64,000 nucleotides of DNA from Vitis vinifera. Its lineage: Eukaryota; Streptophyta; Magnoliopsida; Vitales; Vitaceae. The position numbers were made by a program, and so were the translations under genes. The first letter of the stretch is position 1. Each line of letters starts with the position of its first letter. The DNA lies in contig NC_081812.1 of NCBI RefSeq assembly GCF_030704535.1, positions 17,369,501-17,433,500 of the forward strand, in the 5' to 3' direction. Shown piece by piece: positions 1-11,981 of the stretch. The notes below the pieces were generated by a model. That model searched no databases. It saw nothing but the letters and a program-made list of their open reading frames with translations, and was not told where the DNA came from.

Positions 1-229
1 TGTATGTTTGAACTCCAATATTACATAACTATGCATCTTCATCAGACAATTATGCAAATATATAGTAAGATCAGAAAGCAAAAGAGTAGTTTGAGGACAG
101 ATACAAAATCAGAACAAAAAGAAAACGAATGTATCCACAAAGCAGATGTCGAAAAACAGAAAGAAGAGGCAAAGTTTCAGCATTAGGAGCTTTGAGATGA
201 TAAATGCTATGTTACATGGGTTTGGGTAT

Positions 230-282
230 AGGTGCCAGGTGTGGGTATGTGTTTTAGGTGTCAGGTGTGGGTATGTGTTTTT
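230..282. repeat. Two-copy 26-bp tandem repeat
   Basis: The motif TAGGTG(C/T)CAGGTGTGGGTATG with its TGTTTT tail occurs twice in succession. Confidence 0.7.
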
Positions 283-1385
283 TAGAATACAAGGACTCGG
301 CTGAAAAATGATCCTAAATGGTACTTGGATATGACATAAAGGGAAATTTTTTTAATTAGAAGCAAAAAAACAAGCATATCCTTGAAAAAAAACAATATTC
401 TTTCTTGTCTTTTACCTTATTTTTAGAAAGAAAAAAAATCAAAATAGGGAATATGCAAAGCAAAACAAGAGTATCTGAAAAGGATCCCCAAATGCACACC
501 CACACTTTTGTCATACCATGTTGACACAAGTATGTAGGGCAAAGTTAAAGAATTCAGATATCATAGGATAAAGGTATGTATGTTGGATTCTGTTAGATCA
601 GCTATACAGCTACATATTAACAATTTCAGGTCAACCATTGTCAATGTGAGTACAGTTAGTTTGAGATGTGCAATCATTCAGAAAAAGAACATTGATTTTA
701 GGAACTTAAAGACAATTTGTGGGACCTCTAAAACAAAGATCATGATGCAGGGAAGGTGCTGGCAGAATTAAGATTAACAACAAGAGTTAGTTTGTGGACA
801 TGGCCAAGATATTTTAATGGCTGGAAATGGAACATAGACTATGCTACCTCTCAATTAAACATGAGACACAGATTTTAGCCTTCTATAATAAAAACATTCA
901 TCCAAAAGCAACACAAAGATCAAACAGCTTCAACATACGAATTATGCCAACTAAAGCTGAACATACCTAACAAATTAACATCCATTAACTTCAAGCTCAT
1001 CCAGAGCAGAAGAATAAGAAAACATGCTTCCCTAACTTTAAGAAAAAAAGCCCAATGCTACCAATCAAACACTAAACAACAAAAGAACCAATAGGAAGGT
1101 AAAAGTTTTTTCCAGAAACATCTGAAACATAGAACAGAGTGCTGAGGTTCAGCAAGTTTTGCTCTATTCTTCTTTTTTCTCCCTTGCAGATAATATTTAC
1201 TTATTTCCAAGAACCTGAGTTTAATATTCCATGGTTGAATTGTGTTGGTGTTATTAAAATTGTGTTAGTATTATTAGAATTGTCTTCCAGCATGGATTGA
1301 ATATTAGTTTAAGATTGTAGGCGCAATGTTAGATAGGGCAAAAAAGCTCTAGGCATGAAGAAGAGCATCTTCAAGCAAGGGGTCA

Positions 1386-1900
1386 TATCTGAGGTTCAGA
1401 TGAAAATAAACTGGTATGGATGATATCATTGCACAAAGAATACCATGATGCATCACTTTGTAAATTCACATGGAGTTTTTTCAAATTTCAAACTGAACAC
1501 TCTTGTCCATTTGTACCAGAATCATACATCAATAAGAATAAGCAATAAGTCAAGTTTCAGGATGCCATGAAAAATAATTTCTAAAACAACTTCATATCTG
1601 AGGTTCAGATGAAAATAAACTGGTATGGATGATGCCATGAAAAATAATTTCTAAAACAACTTCATATCTGAGGTTCAGATGAAAATAAACTGGTATGGAT
1701 GATATCATTGCACAAAGAGTACCATGATGCATCACTTTGTAAATGCACATGGAGTTTTTTTCAAATTTCAAACTAAACACCCTTGTCCATTTGTACCAGA
1801 ATTATGCATCAATAAGAATAAGCAGAATTATGCATCAATAAGAATAAGCAATAAGTCAAGTGTCAGGATGCTGTGAAAAATAATTTCTAAAACAACTTCA
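1386..1900. repeat. Nested tandem duplication inside the CPL intron
   Basis: A unit of about 206 bp beginning CATATCTGAGGTTCAGATG (1386-1591) is followed by a 70-bp internally deleted copy (1592-1661). A third, nearly full copy follows (1662-1900). The third copy has its own duplication of a 26-bp piece containing ATTATGCATCAATAAGAATA. All three end in the same AATAATTTCTAAAACAACTT string. Confidence 0.85.
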
Positions 1901-1965
1901 TTTCCATACAACCAAGAGCAAAGTTTAAGATGCAACTCTTTTTAATAAAACATATACTCACATAC

Positions 1966-4900
1966 CTGATGGCTGACTTGCAGGTGGAAGATTTTTCTTT
2001 TGCCGTTCGTTTGCAGCAGATACCTGCAAATGAGCAAGAACTAACTTGATGGACAATTTTATAAAGTTCAAAGTAAAAACTGTTTATCAACTATCAAAAC
2101 TAGCAACTGATCTCTAATATGAATTCTTATACAGAACAAACCTCATCATTCTTCAATTGGGGCAGATGTGGAAGTAAACTCACAGGAGTAGAACCTGGTG
2201 TATTATGACCAAATGGAATCTGATGACCCCGCTGCTTATCAGGTTTTAACACATCAGCTTCTTGAACAAGTCCCGATGCTCGGTTATTTAAATGTCCTCT
2301 ATTACTGTCATCTTCTACCAACCAAACCCCCTGCGGATGCAATGAGGAAGTCGATATCTGTGGTAATCTAGAAAGAATAGGAGGATCACCCAAGCTTTGA
2401 TTCCGTACATCTTGGCCATGCTTCATAATAAGGAGTCTTCTCTTCATGTCAGCATCAGATTCAAAAGAGCTGAAATCTCGCTTGATAGGAGCCCCAAGCA
2501 AGCTAGGTTCTAAAATATGATTGGAAACAATAAGGAGAAATAATATACTTCCATATTTTTTTATCTCTTGCTTTCAAAGCCAAAACAAAAATAAATTAAA
2601 TGAGGTGCATACTCTGAGAAGGCATGAGGAGTCTCGAAGATGTTGGGCCAACAACATTCTGAACAGTTAATGCAGGCGGCTGAAGGGTTTCAGATCTGAA
2701 CTCATAGCTATTTGCTATAGGAGAGGCAGCAGAATCTACAATATGCTTCTCATCCTGAAAATTATAAGGATCAAGGAAATAGAAATAACCGGCCATTTGT
2801 TTGGAAGGATCACATGCAGAGCAACAGAAAGAATGGGGATAAGACAAGCCAAATCATGATACAATGCCAATTTTCAAATCAAATATTTTACAGTTAAATA
2901 ATTGTTTCTTTTTCTTTTTCTTTTTCTTTTTTTCCTTTTTTTTTTTTTTTTTGTACAGTACAGCAAAAGCAAATCAAACTATTGGCATGAATGGAAATAT
3001 TACTGGTTGGTTTAGTCTTCGTTCAACTTCAGCACCATGCATTCCTTCAGCAATGGGGACATTTGCATTCCCATTTGGTACAAATCCAGCATCCTGACAT
3101 TCAATAAACACTAAATGATAACATCCAAGCATAAATGCCAAGCATTAACAATAGATTACGAGTCAAAATAATTTTTATTCAAATACCTCAGACATTAAGT
3201 AGTTGCTAACATCAGGTGCAGAAGGCAGATTCACCACCTCATCTTCATAGAAGAGTTCAGAGATTTGTCGTAATATATTCTCATCAAACTCTCTGTCAAT
3301 ATAAGGGAGATATGGATCATATTTATAACATATCAACAAGCACCATAAAAAGAATGGAATCATAAGGAAAACCTTAATAACAAACTGTTACATAAAAGCT
3401 TCAATAATAAAAACTAACAGCTCTTACTTGAAAAAACCCGCCCTGACATTGCACGCAACATTTCTTGCTACACATAGGATTGGAACAGGATTTGTTGTCT
3501 ATTCAAAAATATATATGTATCACATTAGTGCCAGTCTTGATGAAATAATGTAACAATTTTCAATTATCAATCTTATAGACAGCATAATTTATTACCTCTG
3601 CCTGAGGAGCGTAATAAGGAGTGAATGGTGGTACTACATGGACTCGCGGCTGATCCTTATCTTCCCAAACCTTTAAACGGTCATCGATCACCATTGCCAT
3701 TTTTGGATGGCAACTCCCATTTTGAAAGACATTTAACAAAGATTTCCTTGAGCCTATTTTAAGAACAATTGGCATTACGATGTTTAGTAAAAAAAAAGGG
3801 TAGATGGCAGAAAAACTCCAACTTAAGATCAATGAAATAATGACAACTCTACACAATGCAGGTTGAAAATTGAAATTATACAACTTTTTTTTTTTTTTTT
3901 AGAGCCAAATTATACAACAATATGTTAAAAAATCAATCTACGAATTGAGAAATGCTGCCAATTGGCTTCAACATGAAATGATCACTAAAAAATTATAACT
4001 TGTGTTAATTCAAGTTAACAGCTAGGTCATAGCATCTAAAACTTTAAGCATGAAACAAGGTTGAAATATTCTCAAAATCATAAAAAGCTTGCCTGATTTT
4101 ACACATACAACACGGTCCAAAAGTTGCTTGGAACCTATTAGATGTGCCTCTGGGTCAAGAAGCCTCCACATCTCTAAAGCATAATCTCTTTCAGCCATGG
4201 TACAAACATAAACTTCAAACCTTTTGCGGCCTTTTGCAATTAAGTAACTTCTTAGGTCCTCCCAAGCAGGTCGTAACCTCACAAGCACGCTAGTATCACG
4301 AATCTGCATCAAGAAACCAACCTTTTATTATGAGAAAATGCAAAAGCCTACACATATTTCAACTATATAAACATATATATATACACACACACTGAAAATA
4401 CGTTAAACTGAGATTACTTATCTACAATTTTGTTCATAGTTGGACACCTAGTAGGACCATAGATATTGTTTCACAAGTTTGCAAAAAATCATCATTTTTC
4501 TTGGATTTCTACACATTTTACAGGAATTCATAATTGATAATTCCATTACTGTTTGATGATAAATTATTCAATTGGATTGTATACCCAAATTCATTTACAC
4601 AAAAGTTTTCCAAAATTAATCTAGAAAGCTTACATAGTTGTAAGATTAAATTACACATTCATAAGAACAGTACTAAATTGCATTACTACACCTTAACTAA
4701 CTGGCTTGCTTAAAAAGCTCATTATTATTTTTATTTTTTTGATAGGTAAATAAAAATATAAAGCTCATTATGTTAGTCAAGAAGTAAAGATAAAAAAGAC
4801 AATGCAGATGGAAAGAGTCTTGCCAAAAGAAAAATCATCTAATAATACACACAAAGTATGTGAATAGTCATACAAAGGCATAAAGGTCAATAAATATTAA

Positions 4901-7123
4901 AGAATAAATAATATGCCACATCCAAGATCATTGTTCTTTGAATGGGTACTAAAGAATTCAAGTGCGCTAAGAACAACCAGGAAGCATTTATAAGAACTCC
5001 AGCACTTTAGATATTGATTTAACCACTGTTTTTTCAAGAAAAAAAAAGGTTAGAGCAACAAGGTACAAGAGCCACATTAGAGTTCAGGCAGATGCCATGG
5101 CATAAAGTAACCAGATGGGCACAACACTTAAGTGTGTCTAGGGGGGATTCAGGCATCTGAAGTGGCACCTCAGCACATTTCCCCACCATTAAGCTTGGAA
5201 CTCTAAGTTTGAAACATCTCCTACAACAATATACCATGCATTGTAAAATAAATTACAAGTTCTAGAGAAAAATCAATCATATATTCTAAATATATCATGT
5301 GTTATGGTTGTAAGTTTCCATCAAATTACTACCAAGAGTCTAGATCATGTGTTTTAAAGTTTCATTCATTCAAGAGTAAAGGTAAGTAATCCCTGCCTAT
5401 AAACATAATAATATTTAACAAATTTTCTGCAACACACATTTAGGCTTATAAAAGGCATCTCAATTAAACAGGCCCATGTAAGTCCATGCTGCCACCTAAG
5501 AGAAATTGACAGCACTACAATGACAAAGAATTTCAAAAAGCTGTAACCATGGTCCAACCAAGTTTCATTCCAAAGGTACTCCTGTTATTTGGATGCATGA
5601 GATACTAAAAAATAGATATTAATGATATGATTCAATCACTTGATCTTCATTCTTTGTAGATGATGCCTCCTAAGAACAAGGAACATTTAAAAATTAGACA
5701 TCACTTAAAGAAAAATATAAATGTACATATCAATTAATTAGGAAGAGATTGGTTTTTTCCCCTCTTTCTTTGGGGTTACAAAAGCAAAAGGCCACAGGCC
5801 CAAAAAAGTTGCAGGACAAAATCACATTTATTACCGGACGGGCCACATTTATTGCTAATCTGCAAGGTAGAAAGCTAGGACTGGATTAAAAGGAATATGT
5901 CAGACAGCATTTGTCTCATGTGTTTAACCATTCAACAACAAAATACAAGCACCTTAAAGATCTCGTGGATGCATAATAAGCTAGATCATTCTGTTTCCAT
6001 ATGATCCAGTGTGTTCAATTATCTATCAAAGTAATTCATAGTTCCAGGGATCAATGAAATTAAACTATTAGAGTCAATCACTTCCTCTATTGTCAGGTTG
6101 AGGCTTCACCCCCTCAATGGACTTTCCCCATCTTTCTACCCACTTTCCATTGCAAGGCAAAATGTATAATAAGTTTCCCTCTACTAAACTAAATGTTTGT
6201 CTTACATTTAATCCAACAACCCAAAACAAACATCAAACAAGGAAAAATGAATTAACAAATAATTGCAAGGAACCCTCGGAAGCAACAAACGTTCAAACCT
6301 CAGGATTAATGCGGGTGAGGACAATATTCCTTTCTGGAAATCTAATCACAGGCCGAACAACTCGCTCATGGCTATCAGACAGCGGAGCAACCTCCTCTGA
6401 TTGAACTTTCAATATCTTTCCATTATCCATTACCAAATCATTCTCCGTATACTGCTTCAAAAGTGCTCGATCATCGATATACCGCTTCAACTCAGCAGAC
6501 ATTCCTGAGATTCGAACTTGATCGCTTTCACGCGCAATCCAACCTCGAAGAGCATCAATTCTATCCTCGAAGGATTTCATAGTGTTTGCAACAATTAGAG
6601 TCTCATCAAGGTCAAAAACTATGGCAAGACAACGTAAATTCAACATCCACAAGCTAGAACTGTAGAGACCGCAGGGCACAGAATAACACCAAAAGCAAGG
6701 AAACTTCTTCTGCTTACTCGGCATTGCCACCAAGTGAAGCTCTTCATCTCCTATCAACACCACCGCCGTCTGGAAAACAAAACAAAATAATCAGATTCCA
6801 AATGCTTGGCCGCAGAGAAAACTGAGGAAGGCAAAAGAAAACGGGAAGGGAACCTTTAATTCGTGGAAACAAGAGGCATGTAGATTAATCAAATTAGGCT
6901 GTTGAATTGGAGAAGACGATTCGAGCTTGCATCGGACTGAAAATGAAGAGATTGTATGAAGAATTGAAAGAGGAGGGCATCGTTCGCTGATTGGGGATAT
7001 GTGGTGGACCCGAATCTCGTTATTTGGGAATTGGAAACTCTGGTCCTTTACGGGAATAGCGTCCAGCTCTCCCAAAAACAAATCCCCGTGATACACCAGG
7101 GATTTGAACCCTAAACGACTCAT
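1966..7123 (-). CDS. CPL1: RNA polymerase II CTD phosphatase-like protein, CPL1/CPL2 type (5' ten exons; 3' end outside window)
   Basis: Ten coding exons read leftwards: 6854-7123, 6299-6769, 4093-4303, 3596-3753, 3428-3498, 3187-3292, 3004-3093, 2613-2754, 2142-2509, 1966-2023. All phases join, giving 648 residues before the model leaves the window. The FCP/SCP phosphatase signature VFDLDETL lies at residues 141-148, with Asp143 the expected nucleophile. It is followed by the conserved stretches [32 protein letters not shown] and [10 protein letters not shown] that define plant CPL1/CPL2. In Arabidopsis these dephosphorylate Ser5 of the RNA polymerase II C-terminal domain and restrain stress-responsive transcription. 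The C-terminal double-stranded-RNA-binding domains would be encoded left of position 1. The ATG at 7121-7123 is the first Met of the homologous N-terminus. Exon 3 uses a GC donor. CPL1 versus CPL2 cannot be settled without the missing end, so the symbol is provisional. Confidence 0.9.
2907..2952. repeat. TTTTTC/poly-T microsatellite in a CPL intron
   Basis: Repeated TTTTTC units run into about 18 T. On the coding (minus) strand this is an A/G-rich tract in the intron between exons 7 and 8. Confidence 0.85.
4304..6298 (-). other. Long CPL intron 2, nothing else seen
   Basis: AT-rich sequence between the exons ending ...RINPE and beginning IRDTSV. No ORF with recognisable similarity and no obvious repeat was seen on either strand. 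Confidence 0.7.
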
Positions 7124-7350
7124 TGAAATTAGTAAAATCGAAGAAACAATCCAGTGATGGAAGAAAATTAAGGGAAAGAATGATGATAGATTGAGGAGGA
7201 CAATGAATTGTTAGGGTTTCATGTGAAGTGACGGGCACTTCATACACACTCCACGCCTTGGCGCTCTTTGCGCTCTCTCTCTCCCTCGCTCCCCCTCCCG
7301 CTCCCCCTCTCCCTCTCCTCCCTCTCCCTCTTCCCCCTGCGGTTTCAAAC
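7124..7350 (-). promoter_or_regulatory. CPL 5' leader and proximal promoter with a CT-rich tract
   Basis: Immediately upstream of the CPL start. A plus-strand run of CTCTCTCTCCCTC/CCCCTCTCCC type covers 7261-7340 (GA-rich on the transcribed sense strand), as in many TATA-less plant core promoters. No TATA box was identified. Confidence 0.45.
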
Positions 7351-10300
7351 TCGACACTAGTATGTCTGTATTTATAAGCGGAAATCGGCGGTTTATTCAC
7401 CAAAATGCCTTGCACCCCCACATGTCCGTACGCCTTTTGTACACGTGGCTTTCGCAAGTTTGTAATCATCTTGCAAGGGCAACTCTTAGCCGTCTGATCA
7501 AAGGTCTCGAGTATACCTTTTTGACTCATCGCAACCCAGAGGTGATGATCGAGTTCCCAACGCCTATGATGCATGTGATTTGGCTTTCCTTGCAATTTAT
7601 TTATAAAATTCATTTAAATAAAAATTGAAATGATAAAATTTTAGAATTAGATCTGATACAGATTATTCAACAGACTTCTCTAAATTTCCTTTGTTTTTGC
7701 AACAGCCGACAATAACGTTAATTTACGTAGTCCTATAACATTGGGGATATCCCACAAACTTGGTATACAGACTAGTGTTTGAATTGTTTTAAAGCAATCT
7801 AAACGGTTCTAAATATTTCGTAAAGACTTTCTATCAATTCCCTAATTATTGAGAGAAGTGTTGTACCTCTTCTTTTATACTGCCCCACAAGAATGATACC
7901 CTACAAACAATTGGAAATATGATTGATACAAACTCCTGATATAATTTTTAATGTGCTTTAAGTTTAAACAGTCGGAAATATTTCGAACCACAACTTTTCA
8001 TTGATTTGATGCAAATTTCTGAGACAGAGTTCCCAAACAGTTGGGAATATACCGTTTGTCGTTCGAAATGTTTAGAATTAGAACCTGATTCCAATGTACG
8101 TTCTACAAACGTTTGGTCTTGTCAAGCAGTTTGTACAACAAAATGTTTTGAATTAGACCTTTGCATTTATGCGATCCACAACCACAATAAAATTTAAAAA
8201 GTTTCAAGAACTCCAAAATTGTAGGAGACGGTTTTTAACTTCTTGTAACGGTCTCGAAAAGTTAGGAACGACGATAAAGTTTCAAATGGATATCATTTCC
8301 TCCAAGTATTGTCTTTGCCTTTGGCTCAGGGTTTGCTATTAGAATAACGTTTCATTATAATCGCTTGAGAAACCGTTAGAAGTGTTACTGATGCTTGGAA
8401 TTTTTGGGATAAAATGACATGAAAAAAAAAATTTAAGGAATAAAAATAATTTAAAATCAATTAATTTTTTTTATTTTTATACACTTAACCCAAATTAAAT
8501 CCTAAAGATATTAAGGATGATCAAAGCAAAATTAATTAAAAAATTATAAATTTATAATCTAATAATTAACTTGATAGTTTTTTCGTAAAGATTTACTTTC
8601 TAACACATGTATCTTAATTCATGTTCACTATACAACACTTCAAATATTTTCAAATATTTTAATGGATTCATCTCAACCTTTGAAGTACTTTTAATAATAC
8701 AAAAATCAAAACTTCTTGTTGAAATATTTGGGCAAGTTGGTTATGATATGTTTCAACATCCAATTCAAAAGCATATTTAGGTGAGGTATATGCATACTTC
8801 GGTATATGTATGTTTAAGAAAATCAAGGATTAAAAAATGAATTTTATCAACATTCTAAAAATTAATTAAAAATAATAAATTTCTTAAAATATAAAATATT
8901 GACTTTAAAAAAATTAATTAAGAAAATAATTTTCTTAAAAATAAAATCTCAAAGTTATCAAAAATTAATTAAAGATATTTTAACTCAATTTTAAAATTTA
9001 TAATACAAATTTATCTTACTAAAAAAATAACTTATCTTTAACAAACCTTTTTAGACTTACTTATTATAATATGGTGGAATGAACAACAATTTTGAATTTT
9101 CAATAAAATATAAGTCATTATCTTAAAAAAGTTCATATATTATAATGAAAATGAATGAAATTGTGTAAAAATTGTATTCTTTTATTAATTTAGGTTAAAA
9201 GAGTCAAAATTGATTTTACTATTATAAACGTTTCTTATACAAAGGGGCAAGACGATGATAGGCTAAGGACTGTTGTGTGACAACCATGGGAGGAACGTGA
9301 GGGGACTTTAAAAAAATTAAATTAGGGAAATTAAATAAAAGTTACTTTTTTATAAAATAAAATTTATTTTAAAAAATTATAATTTTATTATTTAATGTGA
9401 AGTTATTTCTACTGTCTAATGATATTTCAAAAGATGTACTAAATTCAGAAATAGTTTTTTAAAAAATATTTTTTAGATTAAAAAAAAAAGATTGATTTTT
9501 GTTGAGACAAACTTGAGTCAATAAAAGAAGTCCACCTATCTCACAAGGGAAGCTAAAAATTTTGAGAGAAAGAAAGAGAAAATTGAGTTAGGAACTAGGA
9601 TATAATAAAATAAATATATTTTAAAGTATGATTAAATTTTTATTTTTTAAATATAAAAAATTAAAATATATTGAAAATTTATATTTATAATATTTATTTA
9701 TAAAATCAAAGTATTACATAAGTAAAATTTTTTATTTTATAAAACTTAAATGCTACACAAGAAATAAATCATAGATGATTTATTAACCCATGGATATTAT
9801 TTATAGCGAATTTAAGTAAGCCTTTTTAAAAAGAGTAATGTAACTGAATTTGATTTTAAGCCAGAATAAAATTGTTAAATGTTAAGTCTATTTATTTTTG
9901 TATGTGAAAAAATATTTATAAAATTAATTATTATATTTATTTTATTTTTATTTGAAAAAGAAGTAATTTAATATATTCTCAATTATTCCTAAATATCAAA
10001 ATTTATTATCATAATAAAATTTTTGTAATGATTAATGATGCAATTGGTTAAAAATTTAGTAACAGACAATAATTAGAGTTTTTAATTATGCTTGATTATT
10101 AATAAAATATTAGAAAAAAAAATTATAACTTACTATTGTTTCTATATAATGCGTTTTAAAATTTACTATTAAAATATAAGTTTGGTATTAAAATTAATTC
10201 ATTAATTTTTGAATTTTTAATTTGGAAAAGAGTGAATCCTAACTTTTTATTTTTCAAAAATCCTTCTCCCCGCTTACTTTTTTCTTTGATGGAGTAAAAG

Positions 10301-10630
10301 TGAGAATAGAAGATTAAAGATTTAAGACTTGAAAGTAATTATTTTTTATATTTTTTATTATAAAAATATGGCCTTATGGTTATCAACATCATGCAATTTT
10401 TAACATTGTTCATGAATGATGTCATAAATAGTCATAAGGTTGCGGTGGATGACAATTTTGTGATAATATTTTTATTTGAAGTGTTTTTTTAATAATTTTA
10501 AAATGTCAAATGGTTTTTCTAAATGTTATAAGTGATTTTTGAAAATTTAAAAGTGTTTTTTTTTTTTAAATGCGCAATTTTCCTCTCGCTTATATTTTTT
10601 ATGTTAGAAGTGTTTTATAAGGGTCCTGTC
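7351..10630. other. Intergenic, AT-rich; degenerate repeats at 7630-8170
   Basis: No gene recognised. Between 7630 and 8170 short motifs recur imperfectly: AAACA(A/G)T(T/C)GGAAATAT near 7903, 7966 and 8035, and TTTAGAATTAGA near 7642 and 8068. This suggests an old decayed tandem array. From about 8400 to 10630 the sequence is very AT-rich with no features I can name. Confidence 0.5.
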
Positions 10631-10640
10631 AAATCGACTT

Positions 10641-10765
10641 TTAGAATGTGTTTGTTAGTGATTTTAAAAAATGTTTTCAGTCTTTTTTATACTTGAAAAA
10701 TAAAAAATTTTAAGTATAAAAAATATTAAAAACACTTTTTAAAATCACTGTCAAACATATTATCA
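10641..10765. mobile_element. Small AT-rich hairpin MITE, copy A
   Basis: Arms of about 54 bp (10641-10694 and 10711-10765) are inverted copies of each other. The left arm reads TTTGTTAGTGATTTTAAAAA and the reverse complement of the right arm reads TTTGACAGTGATTTTAAAAA. The loop is only about 16 bp. Related copies lie at 26464-26578 and, decayed, at about 25436-25545. Confidence 0.65.
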
Positions 10766-10779
10766 TATAGTGATGATGT

Positions 10780-11360
10780 TTAATGGATAAATAACGCAAG
10801 CGAATGGAATGGAGCAGGAGATAAGAACTAGAGATGTTGGAAGAAATAATAAAGGAAGCAGATGAATACAAAGTCCAGCTTTACAGGAGGCGGCAGATAG
10901 CTTGTGAAACCAACAAAGCCACCGACAGGGAACAGGTGAAAGTGAAAGACGCAAAGTCTCTGTTTGATCATTGATGATGGGGGGCTTGATCAACTTTGAA
11001 CTTTCTAATCCATTCAACAGTATATAAACGGAGTTCATGCTCTCTAATTAACGACTTTAGTTAGTTATGACTTATGAGATATCTGTCAGTTATTTGAAGC
11101 GAACCAGGACATGTTCCATGCTGAAGCTGAGAAGAATTACTGGAGGGCAATTATGGAGCTGAGCTCCAATGAAGTGCCGGCCACTGAGAAAAGAAGGAGA
11201 AACGACAACGAGAAGAAGCCTTCTGTCATCGTTATTCAGGGGCCCAAGCCCGGGAAGCCAACAGACATCTCAAGGGACATAATCCACCTCCTCACCACCA
11301 CCTCAACCAGTCCGACAAGAAGCTAAAACTGCTCATGCAGTGCAAGGCGAGGCTTTAGCT
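10780..11360 (+). pseudogene. Clathrin light chain gene fragment, broken, intron retained
   Basis: Plus-strand similarity to the C-terminal half of plant clathrin light chain, the regulatory subunit of the triskelion. One segment at about 10830-10941 reads EEIIKEADEYKVQLY, then ACETNKATDRE. A 148-bp GT-AG interval (10942-11089) sits where the family has an intron. The second segment starts [20 protein letters not shown] and ends near 11290 with [17 protein letters not shown]. After that the frame is lost, although HNPPPH continues in another frame (about 11276-11330). A frameshift or stop lies near 10820, and the N-terminal acidic half is absent. Keeping the intron argues for duplication of genomic DNA and against a retrocopy. 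There is no sign it makes a working protein. Confidence 0.75.
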
Positions 11361-11981
11361 TCTGTTTTAGAGTGCAGTTGCAGTTTGGTGAATCTGCTTC
11401 TCTCTATGTCAAAAAACATTATTTGCCAAATACAGCTGTCCAAAATTTGATGGCTCAGCTTAGGCTTCCAGCAGTTTTTCCATGTAGAAAAGGTGTCTGT
11501 TCCTTTTGTATGGATTCTGTTGGCTTGGTATCTCTTATCATGCTGCCTCCATGTGAAGATGGTTTTGCTTCAACCTCCTCTCACGTTGGCTCAGTATCTT
11601 TTTTATTTTATAATTTTTTATCTAATTTTCTCTCTGTTTCCTTTTGTAGATTGGTCTTGCTTCAACCTCCTCTCAAGGGAAGTTTCTGATCGAAGAAGAA
11701 ATCTGCAACCGTGTATTGGACTTGACCCACTAAAAGAGAATGAGAAACGATTGGATATAAGAATTTTTGAATCTTCGAGTAAGAAATTGATGACCAGTTA
11801 TATATGTAAAAACATGAGCAACAGAGACACAGTTTCTGCTTTCATTCGTATACATTTCTAAAGCATAAGTGGAAAAAGGCCCACTATCAAACAAATACAT
11901 GTTACAGGCTTCCATAAAAGTACAATAAATAGGATGCTGTTAAACCATTAATAAAAACAATGGGCTATATGAAACACTTGG
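11361..11981. other. Interval between clathrin fragment and kinase gene
   Basis: Probably the former 3' part of the clathrin fragment plus the kinase 3' UTR. A 17-bp direct repeat (GCTTCAACCTCCTCTCA) occurs near 11567 and 11658. No gene recognised. Confidence 0.5.

Larger units (their letters stand above)
1..1965 (-). other. CPL intron (incomplete), no exon recognised
   Basis: This is sequence downstream of the last visible CPL exon, whose donor (CAG|GTATG) is at 1965. I found no stretch on the minus strand resembling the CPL double-stranded-RNA-binding exons. It carries two tandem-repeat patches (230-282 and 1386-1900). An intron of this size is plausible because intron 2 of the same gene (4304-6298) is also about 2 kb. 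Confidence 0.55.

Noticed and set aside
7020-7613. Minus-strand ORF of 197 codons over the CPL start
   Set aside because: Out of frame with the CPL start and partly made of Gly/Arg runs translated from the CT-rich promoter tract.
11372-11861. Two overlapping plus-strand ORFs of 105 and 122 codons
   Set aside because: Low-complexity Phe/Leu/Ser translation next to the clathrin fragment; probably old 3' UTR.
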